A stretch of DNA of 64,000 bases from positions 9,972,282 through 10,036,281 of the forward strand of contig CM012953.1 of NCBI GenBank assembly GCA_000181795.3, written 5' to 3'. Of this stretch, positions 1 through 11,925 are shown piece after piece. Origin of the DNA: Trichinella spiralis. Its lineage: Eukaryota > Nematoda > Enoplea > Trichinellida > Trichinellidae. A program made the position numbers and the translations under genes. Numbering within the stretch: position 1 is the stretch's first letter; each line of letters starts with the position of its first letter. Below the pieces are notes generated by a model, which saw only the letters and a list, made by a program, of their open reading frames with translations, was not told the DNA's origin and did no database searches.

Positions 1-1970
1 GCGATTTGCGAACAGTTTCCAAACGTGAAGTGCTTGCAAACGGACGCTGTGCCAGAAATATTGCGTGGCATTCGTTATCATTTTACAAGCTATTTTAAAA
101 AAATGTCTCAACAAAATGAATTTATCACTCAGCTTGGTCTTGCTCATAGTTTTTCTCGCGGAAAGGTACGTTTAATTTTATCAACATTTTTACAATTATT
201 TTCCATTTAAGGTTCAGTTCAACGTAAATCGTGTGGACAACATGATTATTCAAGCTGTCGGTTTGATTGATCAGTTGGAAAAGGATTGCAACAAATTTGT
301 AATGCGAATTCGAGAATGGTATTAATTAACTGATTAATTTGTGTTTTTTGTTTTGTATATTAGAATTGTTTTTTGAAGGTATTCGTGTCACTTCCCTGAG
401 CTAATTAAAATTGTGCCAGATCAATATGCTTACTGCCGCTGTGTGAAGTACATCGGTGATCGCAACAATCTAACTGAAGAAATGCTGCATGATTTAACTG
501 GTAATATTATTTTTTAAAAATATTTTTGCATTCAGTTGTTATGTTACGGCAGTTTTTATTTTTTAATAATGAATTTTCAGAAATTGTTGGCGATGAAGAA
601 AAAGCTGTTGAAATTTTGAACACTTCTCGATCATCGATGGGAATGGAAATCAGTGCGATGGATTTGATGAACATTAATCATTTCTGCGACTGTGTTATCA
701 ACATGCTGGATTATCGAAAACAGATGCAGAACTATTTGAACGACCGCATGGAATGCTGTGCTCCAAATTTGGCCGTCGTAGTCGGTGATCAGGTAGGAAA
801 TGGGTTTTTCTTTTTTTTTACTTTTTTATATTTAAATTTAATTTAATTTTAGATCGGCGCTAGGCTGATATCTCAGGCAGGCAGTTTGAGCAACCTTGCT
901 AAATATCCAGCATCCACAATTCAAATACTTGGCGCTGAAAAAGCGTTGTTTCGAGCGTTGAAGAAAAAAGGTGTGAAAGCATTCTGTGAAATATTTTATT
1001 CATAATTTAATTATATTTATTGAAGGTAACACACCGAAATACGGTCTTCTTTTTCATTCACCATTCATAAGTCGTGCATCGTCGAAAAATAAAGGAAAAA
1101 TTAGTCGATTTTTGGCTAACAAGTGTGCTATTGCATCAAGATTGGACTATTTTTCCGACATTCCTGTTAATACATTTGGAAATTATTTGAAATCACAGGT
1201 ATATTTTGAGAATTTATTTAAATATATCAATAATTATAAATATTGCTTTGATTATTAGATCGAAGAACGTTTGAAATTATTTGACAGTGGAGAAATTCCT
1301 CGTAAAAACATTGAGGTTATGCATGAAGCCGTGTCTGAAGCAAAGTTGCAAGAAGTAAACCGATGTTGTTATTATTATGACGTAATTTATTTTATTATTA
1401 TGATTTTTTTCAATTAAAAATAGCATACCGCATTGAAACATTTGAAGAAACAGTTGAAAGCAGAGAAGAAGGCAAAAGCTGCTATCATTGCTAGCTGTGA
1501 AGAAAGCTTTAACAATGGAACTGTATGAAATTTTTTTGTCTTTATAAACAATTTGTTTAATTTTACGTTGCTTTAAATGTTAATAATAATAAGTTTAATT
1601 TTTTATTCGAATATTTGAATTTGTTTTTAAGTTGAATTGAAAAAATTCTTTTATAGCAAGATTCGATCAGTATGGAAAACGACTTTTTGGAAGACGCAAA
1701 CTTCGAACAGATTGATGTTTCAGGTGAATATTTGATGTAAATTAGTTTGTGTATTTTTAAATATATTTTTTTAATAATAATAGATAATGTATTGTTTGAT
1801 TGTGACTGTTAATAAATGTGCATTATTTTAAAGCGAATAATTCCGCAGGAGAAACGAAGAAGAAGAAAAAGAAATCCAGGAATTCAATGGAATCAATGGA
1901 AATTGATGAAATGAAAAATGGAATTCCATTTCATACTGAAGATGATGCTATAACAGTTAAAAGCACTTGA
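1..1970 (+). CDS. NOP56: NOP56, box C/D snoRNP core protein (5' partial)
   Basis: Nucleolar protein of box C/D snoRNPs, which guide 2'-O-methylation of rRNA; it acts with fibrillarin, NOP58 and the 15.5K protein. Exons read as 1-165, 212-318, 379-500, 581-792, 853-970, 1026-1198, 1259-1354, 1424-1522, 1657-1723 and 1834-1970 (the last may start at 1849); phases close to a TGA at 1968-1970. The window holds about 431 C-terminal residues; the first ~150 lie upstream of base 1. Visible NOP-domain signatures are AEILRGIR-like [46 protein letters not shown] and [14 protein letters not shown], then the usual Lys-rich tail (KKKKKKS-type) before the stop. An AATAAA lies at 2023-2028. NOP56 rather than NOP58 is chosen from the [12 protein letters not shown] and [13 protein letters not shown] wording. 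Introns are 45-134 nt and I saw no convincing C/D snoRNA in them. Confidence 0.95.
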
Positions 1971-2694
1971 AAAAGATAAACGTACAATGAAAGATAATTG
2001 TTGTTACAACTGAAAATTTGGAAATAAAGTTTTAAAGAGTGAATTTTTGTTTAACATGAAATTGTTAATAACAGTAATAATATGAGTGACTTTGCATTCC
2101 AGACAAAGTAATTGTTCCAGATTTTCAGAAAAAACTGAAATTAAAAATTAATTTGCAAAAAGCAAAAAATTTTAGAATTTATTTTTCACTTTTACGATTA
2201 TAATAAGTTTTATTATTCAACTATAGTAAGTAAAGACCTGCAATTCGAAGTCACTTTTATAGTTTGAAATGATTCAAATGTTACATTCAATATTAAAGTT
2301 TATATATATGAAAGCGTGTGCTGTAGGATAATTTTTTATTAATACTTCATAATAAAATAATTTCACTTGGACCTGATGCATATTTGCTACATTCAATGTA
2401 GTAACTGGCATTTTTTGTGACTGTTCAATTTTGAAGTTTCGTGACATTATCTTAATACTGAAATATAATGCATTTGATCATAAATGATCCGTTTTTTGAA
2501 TATTTTACAAAGTGTCAACATTGCATATAATAATTAAATGTTGATCCTCTTCATGAAATCAGATGAAAATGTATCAAGTTAACGTGACAATCATAATTAT
2601 ATACTGTAGTTTGAAGGTACGTTTGTCATTAAAAGATCTCATTGAAATTAACTTTTCGGCATAAATTTTATAATTTGAGACTTTTTTGTTAAAA
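1971..2694. other. Intergenic, AT-rich
   Basis: Holds the NOP56 3' UTR with AATAAA at 2023-2028 and the upstream region of the PAP2 gene. No ORF, RNA gene or repeat structure recognised. Confidence 0.6.
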
Positions 2695-4144
2695 ATGGCT
2701 CTTCTTTTACGTCCCTCTCATTTGAATTCCTCAAACTGGGTTTGCATCCTATATGCCATTTTTGATATTGGCTTCAGTGCTACAGGTACATGAGGTTTTT
2801 ATTTGTTTTTATTCCATTCGTGCGATTTTTTATGTTTATCATAACAATAAATTTTATTATATTATTGTGAAAATTTTAATTTTTTCATGCCAAGAATGTT
2901 TGCTGCTGTGAATGTGTTCATGATCGAAGAGACATTTCATTTTGGGCAGTTGAATTATTTTTAATTGAGTATGTAATTAAGTTGAACTGTTTCAATAATT
3001 TGTATTTTAATTAAATTAATTAATTTTGTTACGAATAAAACAAAAAGAAATATTCATTTGAGTTTATTTGTTTTATTTTTTTCTATTTTAATTGCATGAG
3101 TCATGATGAATTTGATAATAATTTTTATCAAAAATTTCCCTCTTATTTTCATATAATCTGAATGAATTTTTTGTTATTTTGTATGAAATTAATTTTATTG
3201 CATTGTTTTTGTCATGTTTTTTAATTGTTTAAAACAACTTTCGTATTACTTTCGTGAAATTCATTTCCATTAAGCGTGAAAAGTTTGAATTGAATGCATC
3301 AGCTTGTTTTTCAAGTAATACAGTTTGTAGTGGATAAATTTTTGATTAATAGCAATTGTTTCAAGAATGAATGTTATCGTTAAGAAATTTTGAATTTTCA
3401 TTTTAAGTTGGCTATTTGTGCTATAAATTTTTCAACGGTTTAATTCCAACCCGAGAACGGACATTCTACTGCGAAGATGCTTCAATTTCCAAACCGTTCA
3501 TGGAAAATACGGTCAGCGTGAAAATGCTACTCTGCGTTAGCATCGGACTGCCGTTGATGTTGTGCTTGTTGCACGAGCTGGTGGCTTTTTCAAAGCTGGA
3601 AAATGCTAATCGCTTGCAGTGGAGGATGATCAGTTCCGAAGGGCTGAGGAAGGTGTGCATCAATTTTACCAGAATTGTTGTGAAATATTTGTTCGGCTTC
3701 CTGCTGACAATTGTACTGATGCTGGTGGGCAAGTCTTGGTTCGGTGTGCTGAGACCGCACTTTCTGGCCGTCTGCAAGCCGGACATCGATTGGCACCGGT
3801 GCGAGGGTGTGGCGTTGAGTTTGCAAAATTGCACCCAGACCAACGTGCACGCCCTGCTCAGCGCCCGTCACAGCTTCCCGTCCGGCCACGCCTCCGCGGC
3901 CATCTATTCGGTCACATTTTTGCTTTTCTATCTCCTGAGCTTGAGGACCAGAAAGTCGGTGAATTTGAATAATTTCGACCGCATCTCCTTGTCCCTGTAC
4001 GCGCTGTGGTGCGTGTTCGTATGTGTCAGTCGAGTGACAGATTGCTGGCATCACGTCACCGACGTTGTTGGCGGCTCGGCGATGGGCTTTGCTGTCGCTT
4101 GGCTGATCTTCAACCGATATGAAATTTCAACATTCGTCAACTGA
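2695..4144 (+). CDS. PAP2-family lipid phosphate phosphatase (PLPP/wunen type)
   Basis: Integral membrane phosphatase expected to dephosphorylate phosphatidate, lysophosphatidate or sphingosine-1-phosphate. Two exons, 2695-2785 and 3408-4144, joined in phase 1, give 275 residues, the usual family length. All three catalytic motifs are intact: KX6RP at about 139-147 (KSWFGVLRP), PSGH at 188-191, and SRX5HX3D at about 238-249 (SRVTDCWHHVTD), so the enzyme should be active. The N-terminal segment ends in the typical YKFFNGLIPTRERTFYCED loop. Several hydrophobic segments fit six membrane spans. The start is the first ATG giving a hydrophobic first helix; a short exon upstream cannot be excluded. 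The second exon is markedly GC-richer than its surroundings. The nearest AATAAA is 4254-4259, only about 140 nt before the next gene on the same strand. Orthologue within the PLPP1/2/3 group not resolved. Confidence 0.92.
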
Positions 4145-4253
4145 ATTTTCAAAAATCACTCTTCTATTCATTTTTTTGTTCATTGATTAAACAATCAAGC
4201 CTTGTGCTTCAAATTACTCTTTTTTTTTGCTCGTCTCATTTTCAGCTTCAACA

Positions 4254-4259
4254 AATAAA
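4254..4259 (+). terminator. Polyadenylation signal of PAP2 gene
   Basis: AATAAA about 110 nt after the stop codon at 4142-4144. Confidence 0.55.
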
Positions 4260-4396
4260 ATCTACTTTCTGCTGCTTATTTCTTTTTGAATTCAACCTAT
4301 CAGTTGGTATATACTTGGTGAAAATACTTCTTGCAGGAATTGAAATATTTTATTTAAAAAAATTTATTTTTATTTTTCAGTTTTTTAAAATAAATA

Positions 4397-5311
4397 ATGA
4401 CTTCGGATAAAATTAAACAATTTTACAAATACGGCCGAAAAATTGTCGCAGTGGTCAGAAATTATAGGTCTGTTTGAAAGATTGGGAAAAAAGAAAAAAG
4501 GGAAAACATATTAAACTTTACATCTTTGATTCTGTAGAGAACATGCGAAGGAAATGGGACAAGGCATACCTGAAAAGCCGATATTCTTCATCAAACCGTC
4601 CACAGCTTATGTGACAGAAGGCTTGCCAATTTGTGTAGTGTTATTTTGAATAATAATAATATTCATGATCATATTTCCAGAGTTGTCGATTATCATCATT
4701 ACAATCAACTAATTTTGTGAGCAATTTGTTCCAGATTCCGAAATGGTGTCAAAAAATGCAACACGAAGTTGAACTGGGAGTGGTGATTGGAAAAACAGCG
4801 AAACAGATCACAAATGCAAATGCGATGGATTTCGTAGCCGGATATTGTTTGGCTTTGGATATGACAGCTCGAGATTTGCAAGTAAAGCACGTTCATGAAA
4901 TTGAATTAATTCTAAATTACAAGATTTAGCAACGTTTTATTTGATTTATTGTTATTGTTGTTGCTGTAATAGGAGCATGCCAAAGCCAATGGTCAACCTT
5001 GGTTCATATCCAAAGGTTTCGATACCAGCTGTCCGGTGTCGAAATTTATTGATAAGATGCAAATTGAAAATCCATCTTCAATTGAATTGCTATGCTCAGT
5101 GAATGGACAGGTAAAGCAGCGGGGAAATACCAAGCAAATGATATTCACAATTCCACAACTGCTGGCCGCAGTCACTGAAGACGTCACAATGGAAGAGGGA
5201 GATCTGCTGCTAACTGGAACCCCATCCGGAGTGTCCACCGTAAAAAGAGGTGATGTGATTGAATGCACTTTGGGAAATGAAATTCTGCGCATGAAATTTG
5301 AAATTGCTTAA
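4397..5311 (+). CDS. FAHD1: FAHD1-like acylpyruvase / oxaloacetate decarboxylase
   Basis: Member of the fumarylacetoacetate hydrolase fold; FAHD1 in animals is a mitochondrial acylpyruvate hydrolase and oxaloacetate decarboxylase. Exons 4397-4467, 4538-4634, 4735-4881 and 4973-5311 give 217 residues, like the human protein. Recognisable stretches are IVAVVRNYREHAKEM, FFIKPSTAYVTEG, the metal-site segment HEVELGVVIGK (two acidic ligands), the DMTARD segment, GFDTSCPVS, and the closing GDLLLTGTPSGV. No obvious mitochondrial presequence precedes the conserved start. A TTTTTCAG at 4373-4380 ends 16 nt before the ATG and could be a trans-splice acceptor. The stop is 250 bp from the upstream PAP2 stop, so co-transcription is possible but unproven. 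Confidence 0.93.
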
Positions 5312-5327
5312 TCGTGTTCTCCTTGCA

Positions 5328-5333
5328 AATAAA
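5328..5333 (+). terminator. Polyadenylation signal of FAHD1
   Basis: AATAAA 16 nt after the TAA at 5309-5311 and immediately before the transposon tip at 5336. Confidence 0.6.
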
Positions 5334-5690
5334 TACAGTAATACCTGGCTTAACGGTCATGATGCATTCCTGAAACAGCATTAAACGGAATCGTGATAAC
5401 GTGCGTTTTTAGTTTAAGTACATCGATTTTAATGTCAGAAGTCAGAATAAATATAATAAAATTTATTTGAAATATTTATAAAAAATGATTACATAGTTTA
5501 TCATAATTATGGCTGTGATGAATGACCGCCCTTTGGTACCTCAAGCCTAGGTTTCTTGGTGCTGAAAGTGTCAAGAGTTCATTGTCTTTTCGTAAGTTTT
5601 CTCTGACGAAGAATTTCTCCACAGCGAAAAATCATTTCAACAATACCCCCTTCCTTGCCTTGGAGCTCCTCCATTAATCTAAGTTGTGTA
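5334..5690. mobile_element. Decayed pogo/Tigger-like DNA transposon remnant
   Basis: Begins with a TA dinucleotide (5334-5335) followed by CAGTAATACCTGGCTTAACG (5336-5355), which closely resembles the CAG...TACCTCG-type tips of Tigger/pogo elements, whose target is TA. Inside, the minus strand of about 5500-5660 has an open frame reading VEKFFVRENLRKDNELLTL and then a basic segment, plausibly the decayed end of a coding region. No matching inverted tip was found on the other side, so the right boundary is arbitrary. It sits directly after the FAHD1 poly(A) signal and outside both neighbouring coding regions. Family assignment rests on the tip only. Confidence 0.45.
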
Positions 5691-5927
5691 TATATATATA
5701 TATACATCAGGCATATTTACATTGAAGTAAAACAAAAATACTTTGCATAAACTATAAATATGAAATTATAAAGAAACTTTTCATAACACAAATAAAAATA
5801 AACAACAAATGAAATATTTATTTGAAAAAGACAGAAATCTGCATTAGAAATAACTTGTATACTTTTTAATTCATTAATCAACTGATTGATTGATTGATTG
5901 ATTTATCACTAGGCCCAATCGATGTTT
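5690..5927. other. Intergenic with TA and GATT microsatellites
   Basis: A (TA)n run lies at about 5690-5704 and a (TGAT)n run at about 5882-5901. The minus-strand AATAAA for the TIA-1 gene is at 5817-5822. Nothing else recognised. Confidence 0.6.
5817..5822 (-). terminator. Polyadenylation signal of TIA-1/TIAR gene
   Basis: TTTATT on the plus strand, AATAAA on the minus strand, about 105 nt past the stop at 5928-5930. Confidence 0.5.
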
Positions 5928-7422
5928 TCATTGCTGCTGTCCTTGAGGTGGCCAATAGCTAAAAAAATTGTGCACAAAAAAATTGCAGAAAAAGAAAAAT
6001 ATTAACAAATCAGTGCTTATACTTAGGCTGCCACTGCTGAGGGTACACAGCCGGTGTTGGATTGGGGCCAGGTTGACCGTGTGGTGGCATATAACTTGTG
6101 TAATACTGATTCCAAAAGTTGGGATTTGCTGGAGCTGAATGGGACGCTACGGGTGGATTTGAAAAACTATTAAAATTATAACCATATCCATAATTTGGTG
6201 CTGTGTTATTCGACGCCTAAACAAAATAAACAATCAACTAGTCAATAAGTGAATAAGTAGCACCGAATGCCATCGGCAAAGTAAATTTTCTTCGTTTGTT
6301 CGAGAGCATCACTGAATTATTCTATTCATATGCAAAAATTTCATAACAAGTATAATTAATGAAATGAAATTGGAAAAACGATCGACTAATAATGGAATGA
6401 TAATTTTCGAAATCAATAATTTCAACAGATTGTTAACTTACCGCCAATCCTCCCTCTTTTCCCCAAGAACAACGAACACTCGATCCATTGATTTCAGTTC
6501 CAGTAATATTTAAAATAGCATGGGCGGCCGATTCTTTGTTGTCAAAGCGAACAAATGCATACCCTTGCTGTTTAAAAACACGCACTTCTAAAATCGAACC
6601 AAATCTGGCAAAAATGCGGCGCAAGTCATCATCTACAATATAAATAAATATATATGTGGTATATTAGAGAAATATAAATAAATATATTGTCAATCATCAT
6701 ACGCGTACCTGTAGTATTAGCGGCTACACTACCAACGTAAACAGTTGTGTTCTGCGGACTGGACTGTGCCATGACATCGTCAAAAGTTAACTGTCCTAAA
6801 TTTTGGGCTGGATCAATATGGATTGTGCAAATGAGTAAATTTAAATAAATCAAATTCTACCCGGCAATCCAGGTTTACGTGTTGCCCAATTTGTGCGAAT
6901 CGTACGTCGGCCAAGCCATTGACCATTCATTTGTTCAATAGCACGTTCTGCATCCTAGAATGGACAACAAAAAAATATATATAGATATATACAAAAATAC
7001 GGAAAAGAGAGAACAATAATTCGCTTACATCGTGCGATACGTATGAAACAAAGCCATAACCTTTCGATTTCAACGTCTGCAAATCTCGAATCACTTTTAC
7101 ATCACTAGAAATGAACAAAAGTGAATCAGCACGAACAATCTGATGCAGTGGTGGTCGCTTACGAAATTTCTCCATAAGGAGCAAATGCTTCTCTGAGCAT
7201 TTTATTGTCAATTTCAGGACTCAAATCGCCGACAAATACATGAAAATGTTCTAAATTGCAATATAGAAAAAAATTAATTCAAAAAGAAAAAATTAAACTA
7301 ATCATAATAATCAGAACAATTGAATAAGCAAATAACTTACTGCTCGTGTCGACTTTAGCCTGCGTTCCCGGTGACGTGGCCCAGTTGACGCGCATTTCCT
7401 TGAAAAGAACAATCAGAATACA

Positions 7423-7455
<33 letters not shown>

Positions 7456-10400
7456 TACAGATGTATACAAGTAAAAAATACTTTTTACATCTAAAAAACA
7501 ACACAACAACAACAATATTAACTGCCCACCGTGGGAGAATATTTATTCTACAGCAGCAATTGCTATTTTTGAGGAAAAAGTGAGATTGTCAAAAAAAAAA
7601 AGCAAAAATATTGTCCTTGATTACAGTAGTAGCAGTAGAGAGAAATATACCTGCAACTTCAACGGTGACAACACTGCCTTGGTGTTTGGTAGAAGAAATA
7701 TGGGCAAACCCTCGTAAACTGCCGAATAATTATTCGTCATCGTCAGAGGCGAAGCGTCCGAAGAGACGGCAACGCCGCTACTACTGTTCAAAGAAGACTG
7801 AGCGAAAACGGTGGTGGAATGTTGCTGTTGAACGGCAGATGTATGCAAATGAGGCACGGGCAAAACGATCATATTTTTGTCAACAATGAAAGAAAATAAA
7901 AAGAACAAAAAAATAAAGAAAATAAAAAATTGCAACAACAACAACAAGCAGCTGCTGACTTTTTTTTCCTTCACTGTAGTAAGGAAGGAAGGAAGCAAAA
8001 CTTTTCAACAATACACTTGTGCTGTTGAAAAGAAGAGTAGCAACAAAAAAAAACAACAAAAGATATGCAAATTAAGAACAAATGAAAACAAACAAACAAA
8101 TAAAAATCGAGAAAAGAGAACAAAAAAAAGCTATAGCAAGAATAATACAAAAGTATATTACAGTAAGAAGCTGCTGTTGTCGATGTAACGAGACGAGAGA
8201 ATTGAGAGATAAACAACAACACAGACACAGATTCGATTTGATTAAATTGCGAACTGCTGTGCTTTTTGCATGTGCTTTGCGCAGTAGCTTTTCTCCTGCA
8301 GCTCTGATCTCTATCTCACTCCTTCTACGTAAGCAGTACGCTTTGTCAATACAGCTGCCGACCACCGAGCCGACTGATTCGTTGACCCCCCCCCCCAAAA
8401 ATTATTCAACTATACATATGCATATCCGTTATACAAATACAAATACAAATACACACACACACACACACACACGCACGCACGCGAGTACACGAAAGCTTAA
8501 TATAAAAATTTTTTCTCAACATATCAAACACAAGTAATTTAAATTATTATTTCAAATCTACACCACTTTTCCTTTTCTATCACAACCGCATTGTTATCTT
8601 TACTCATCAATGTTTAAATACAAATCAAATCAAAAGAAAAAAGCAAAATTCATACAACGTATAATTTTCAAACAAACCTTACACGCATACAATTTTATGC
8701 AGAAATTTATTCACTGAAATTCATTTCAGAAAAACCGCTTCGAGCAAAACAAATTTCTACCAGTCTTTTTTTACATTTCATAATAAATAAAAATTGAAAC
8801 ATAATGCAACATTAAAATATATCTTTTTTTGAAAAAAACATTCTCAGAATTGATACGAAAAAGTAAAAAAAAAGAATACTGTATTTTTCTGTTAATTTAA
8901 ATATGCACTATTGTTTATTTCTTCAAATGTTAAACATGTGAAAATTAAAATGACGAATTGCCAGTTCAATTCACCATGAAACTTCCTTTTGCCATTCTCT
9001 CTCTCTCTCTTTTTCTCTACATCTGTCACCATGTATTATTCGTAGAACGACAAACGCAACTGTGTTTGTTCAGCTTTGAGCAGATAGAATTCTGTTGAGC
9101 GCACCACATGCAACAATTATGCGGTAGTATAGTATTCATATGAAGATTAAATTTTCAAATATTCCTCAAATTTTACACTGACCTCAACTCTTTAATTTTG
9201 CATATCTCTTCTTCAAACTATTCACACCTATACCCCCTCCATATATACAAGCACAAACCAAAAATATTAAATATTTTCCACAACAAGAAATACTGAACTG
9301 AAAAATAATATTATTACATACATTTACTGAATGTTCTTCATTGTCAATGGATGGAATGAAAAATTTTTAATTTAAATTTTAAACTTTTCACAACGGTGGT
9401 TTGAAATTGTAACAATCACTTACTTTTCCCAATAAAAGACGCTTGTTCATCGCAGTCAACGCTTGGACGGCGGAAGCATGATCCACAAATTCAACAAAAG
9501 CGTACGGATCACTGGCAGTCTATATAAGATATGAAAAATTCAAAACCAAATAAACATGAACACCAAATAATGAAAAAGAATAAAAATTCATGAAAACTCA
9601 GTATAAAATATAATAAATACGACTGGACCTTATTGTCAATTTTTTGTCTGGTGCAAAAAATGGTTCCGATTGCAAATCACTGCAAAGAACAAAGCAAACT
9701 TATGCAAATATAGATACATATATATATATTTTTTTGTTTCATATGTTTCTCTTAAAACTTAAAGAGGGGCTCAAAATTGTACAAAACAGATATAATGAAT
9801 GAAAGGGTACTTAATAGAATGTCGCAGAACAGACTAGGCGAGTCAGAAAGTCGTTTGCTGTGTTTTTCCAGCCTTCGGTAATACCCTAGACAAAATATTC
9901 AATGGAATGGATATTTTCACGATGAAAACATTAAAATAAAATCACAAAGCTGACAACAAAAGTCTCTCCTACCAAGAGACAGTGCAAGTAAAAAAATACT
10001 TTATTATCTACTAAATAAAAATTCTAACACTAAGTATATATATACATAAACATATATATACACAACATGAGTAAGCTTTCTTCAATGATAAGCTTTGCGT
10101 GAAACATTCCCAATTCTCTTCTTATGAAATAAAAACAAAATGTAAACTCGAACATGACAGTACAGTATGCAACATTGGATGGAACATTTGTAAAAAGCAA
10201 GTAGAACAATTAATTACCTCGTGTATAATCTTACATTTGCTGACGCCTCCAATATGACTAAACAAAGACAACAGAAATTCTTCTGAAATTGTTGCGTCTA
10301 AGTTTCCAACGTATCTGAAATGTAAGCATTATTCAAATGGAATAACCCCTATTTGTACACGTAATAAATAAAATAAAATTCACATTCTCTACCTCCTATG

Positions 10401-11925
10401 GGATTATGAATTGAAAAATTATAAATTATATCCTATATTTAAATATGAATAAAATAAAAAAAATCGTATAAACCTTTATTTATACATCGTGTTACTCATA
10501 CAATAATACACATTTATTATTGTTACTTATACAAAAGTCCTTATAATAAATATAGCCAAATTGAATGCTTGAGAACATGCTTAGTTAAAACTTACAATGT
10601 TCTTGGATTGAATTCATCTATACTTTCGCCAGTGTTGAAAAATTCTAAAACAATACGTAAATATTTGCTCAATTCATTCAAAAAAGCTTACCACCATAAG
10701 CGCCGCTGTAACCAGAAGGATAATTTCCCAAATACTAAAAACAGAAAATGCATTTTTTTAAAAAATATATAAACAATGCACATAATCAATCATGAAAATA
10801 AACAAATTTATTAACTAACAAATAACTGAAATAAGTAAATAAAACTAAAATTTTCAAATGTTTGGAAATTTTGAAAAAGGCACTTGAAAAAGCTGAATTC
10901 TGCTGCAAGTGTCAACGGATTCGTTGATTTCCTGTTAATTTTAAAACTTATATTTTAAGAATTTAAAACTCTAGACATATTTTAAGAATTCAAAACTGTC
11001 AAACAATGATAACAGATGCACATTTAATAAAATAATTTATTCCAATTAACGAATTTCAAATCACTCCTAACTGCAATTCATACAAACTAAATCAACCCAA
11101 ATCTTCATGAAATTCGCCAATAAGAAAATTTTTTAAATTAGTTACTAAATTGTAAAAAACTATTCAAAATAATAATAAAAATACATCGCAGCTACGTAAT
11201 TAAAACAAACATTCTTCGAATAATAACTGTTTTTCTCATGCATTTCCTATAACTGACAAAGTTTAAAGTAACCTTGATTTGAATGTTTAATAAAGTTTAC
11301 AGCTTTCAACTTCATTAGTCAATAAGTTTTTCGTTAAATTTGAAATTCTTTCAATTGTCACGATTTCAAAAATCAAATATCATTTATATAAATAAAAAAA
11401 AACAAAATAACTGAAAATGAAAGCTTCAAATTAACCAAAACAATTTCTGTCATCAGAGCTGAGAAAGAAGGAAAACCACATTTTAACCTCAAACACATTA
11501 AAAAACAAAATCAGTTCAATGTTTATGTCAAAAACAACGCATTTTATAAATACATTTTTTATCAGAAAAAATTGACACTGTTTTCCGTTAAAAATATTTA
11601 AATAAAAGTTAACCTAATTATACTATGTGACGGTTATACTACAAAATAAACTACTATTGATCGAGTAAACAATGACATATTGATGTAAAAGCTGATGCAT
11701 CGCATCGCAATTTTAACACATCTAAATTTTAAATTCAATAAAGTACAAAAATAGAAGAAATACAAAATGCATTGACAACTGTCAATGAAATAACAAATAT
11801 TAAATGAATTCGTAAATGAACGTTATAGCATAAAGCAATACATCAAGCTGGAAAAAGATAGGTAAATAAATTAAAATAAATATATCATATGAATTAAAAA
11901 TGTAGTAACAATTACTTACAGACAT
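5928..11925 (-). CDS. TIA1: TIA-1/TIAR-type RNA-binding protein, three RRMs
   Basis: Nucleo-cytoplasmic regulator of splicing and translation and stress-granule component. Exons in gene order: 11925-11920, 10734-10692, 10644-10596, 10314-10218, 9519-9424, 7398-7341, 7250-7163, 7104-7029, 6954-6861, 6807-6709, 6632-6442, 6216-6023, 5958-5928; all phases close, giving 373 residues (human TIA1 386). RRM1 has LYVGNL at 33-38 and DPYAFVEF at about 69-76; RRM2 has VFVGDL at 121-126 and SKGYGFVSY at 159-167; RRM3 has VYVGSV near 225 and QGYAFVRF near 258-265. The last 75 residues are rich in N, P, Y and Q, the prion-like tail, ending YWPPQGQQQ. The first coding exon carries only Met-Ser. Stop 5928-5930. 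Introns of 1.1-2.0 kb occur in the 5' half and contain microsatellites. Confidence 0.94.
7427..7460. repeat. (ATAC)n/(TA)n microsatellite in TIA-1 intron
   Basis: About seven ACAT/ATAC units followed by a short TA run. Confidence 0.85.
7651..7872 (-). CDS. Probable alternative first exon of TIA-1/TIAR
   Basis: Inside intron 5, the minus strand has an ATG at 7872-7870 and an open frame of 74 codons ([20 protein letters not shown]...) ending at CAG followed by a GTATAT donor. The frame is phase 0, exactly that of the following constitutive exon (7398, starting GAA ATG CGC). Splicing would give a protein of about 350 residues in which the first two-thirds of RRM1 is replaced by a Ser/Thr/Gln-rich stretch, with RRM2 and RRM3 intact. 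The block is GC-richer than the surrounding intron. Upstream it is pyrimidine-rich without a good acceptor, which favours an alternative promoter over a cassette exon. Not confirmed by transcript data. Confidence 0.5.
8386..8500. repeat. Poly-C run and (AC)n/(ACGC)n microsatellite
   Basis: Eleven consecutive C at 8386-8396, then a triplicated ACAAAT-type unit and (AC)n grading into (CGCA)n at about 8450-8483, in the same TIA-1 intron as the alternative exon. Confidence 0.85.

Noticed and set aside
3466-4054. Long minus-strand and plus-strand frames overlapping PAP2 exon 2
   Set aside because: Shadows of the GC-rich coding exon; the plus frame with intact phosphatase motifs explains the region.
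7877-8537. Lys/Asn-rich plus-strand frames in the TIA-1 intron
   Set aside because: Low-complexity A-rich sequence and microsatellites, with no protein-like character.
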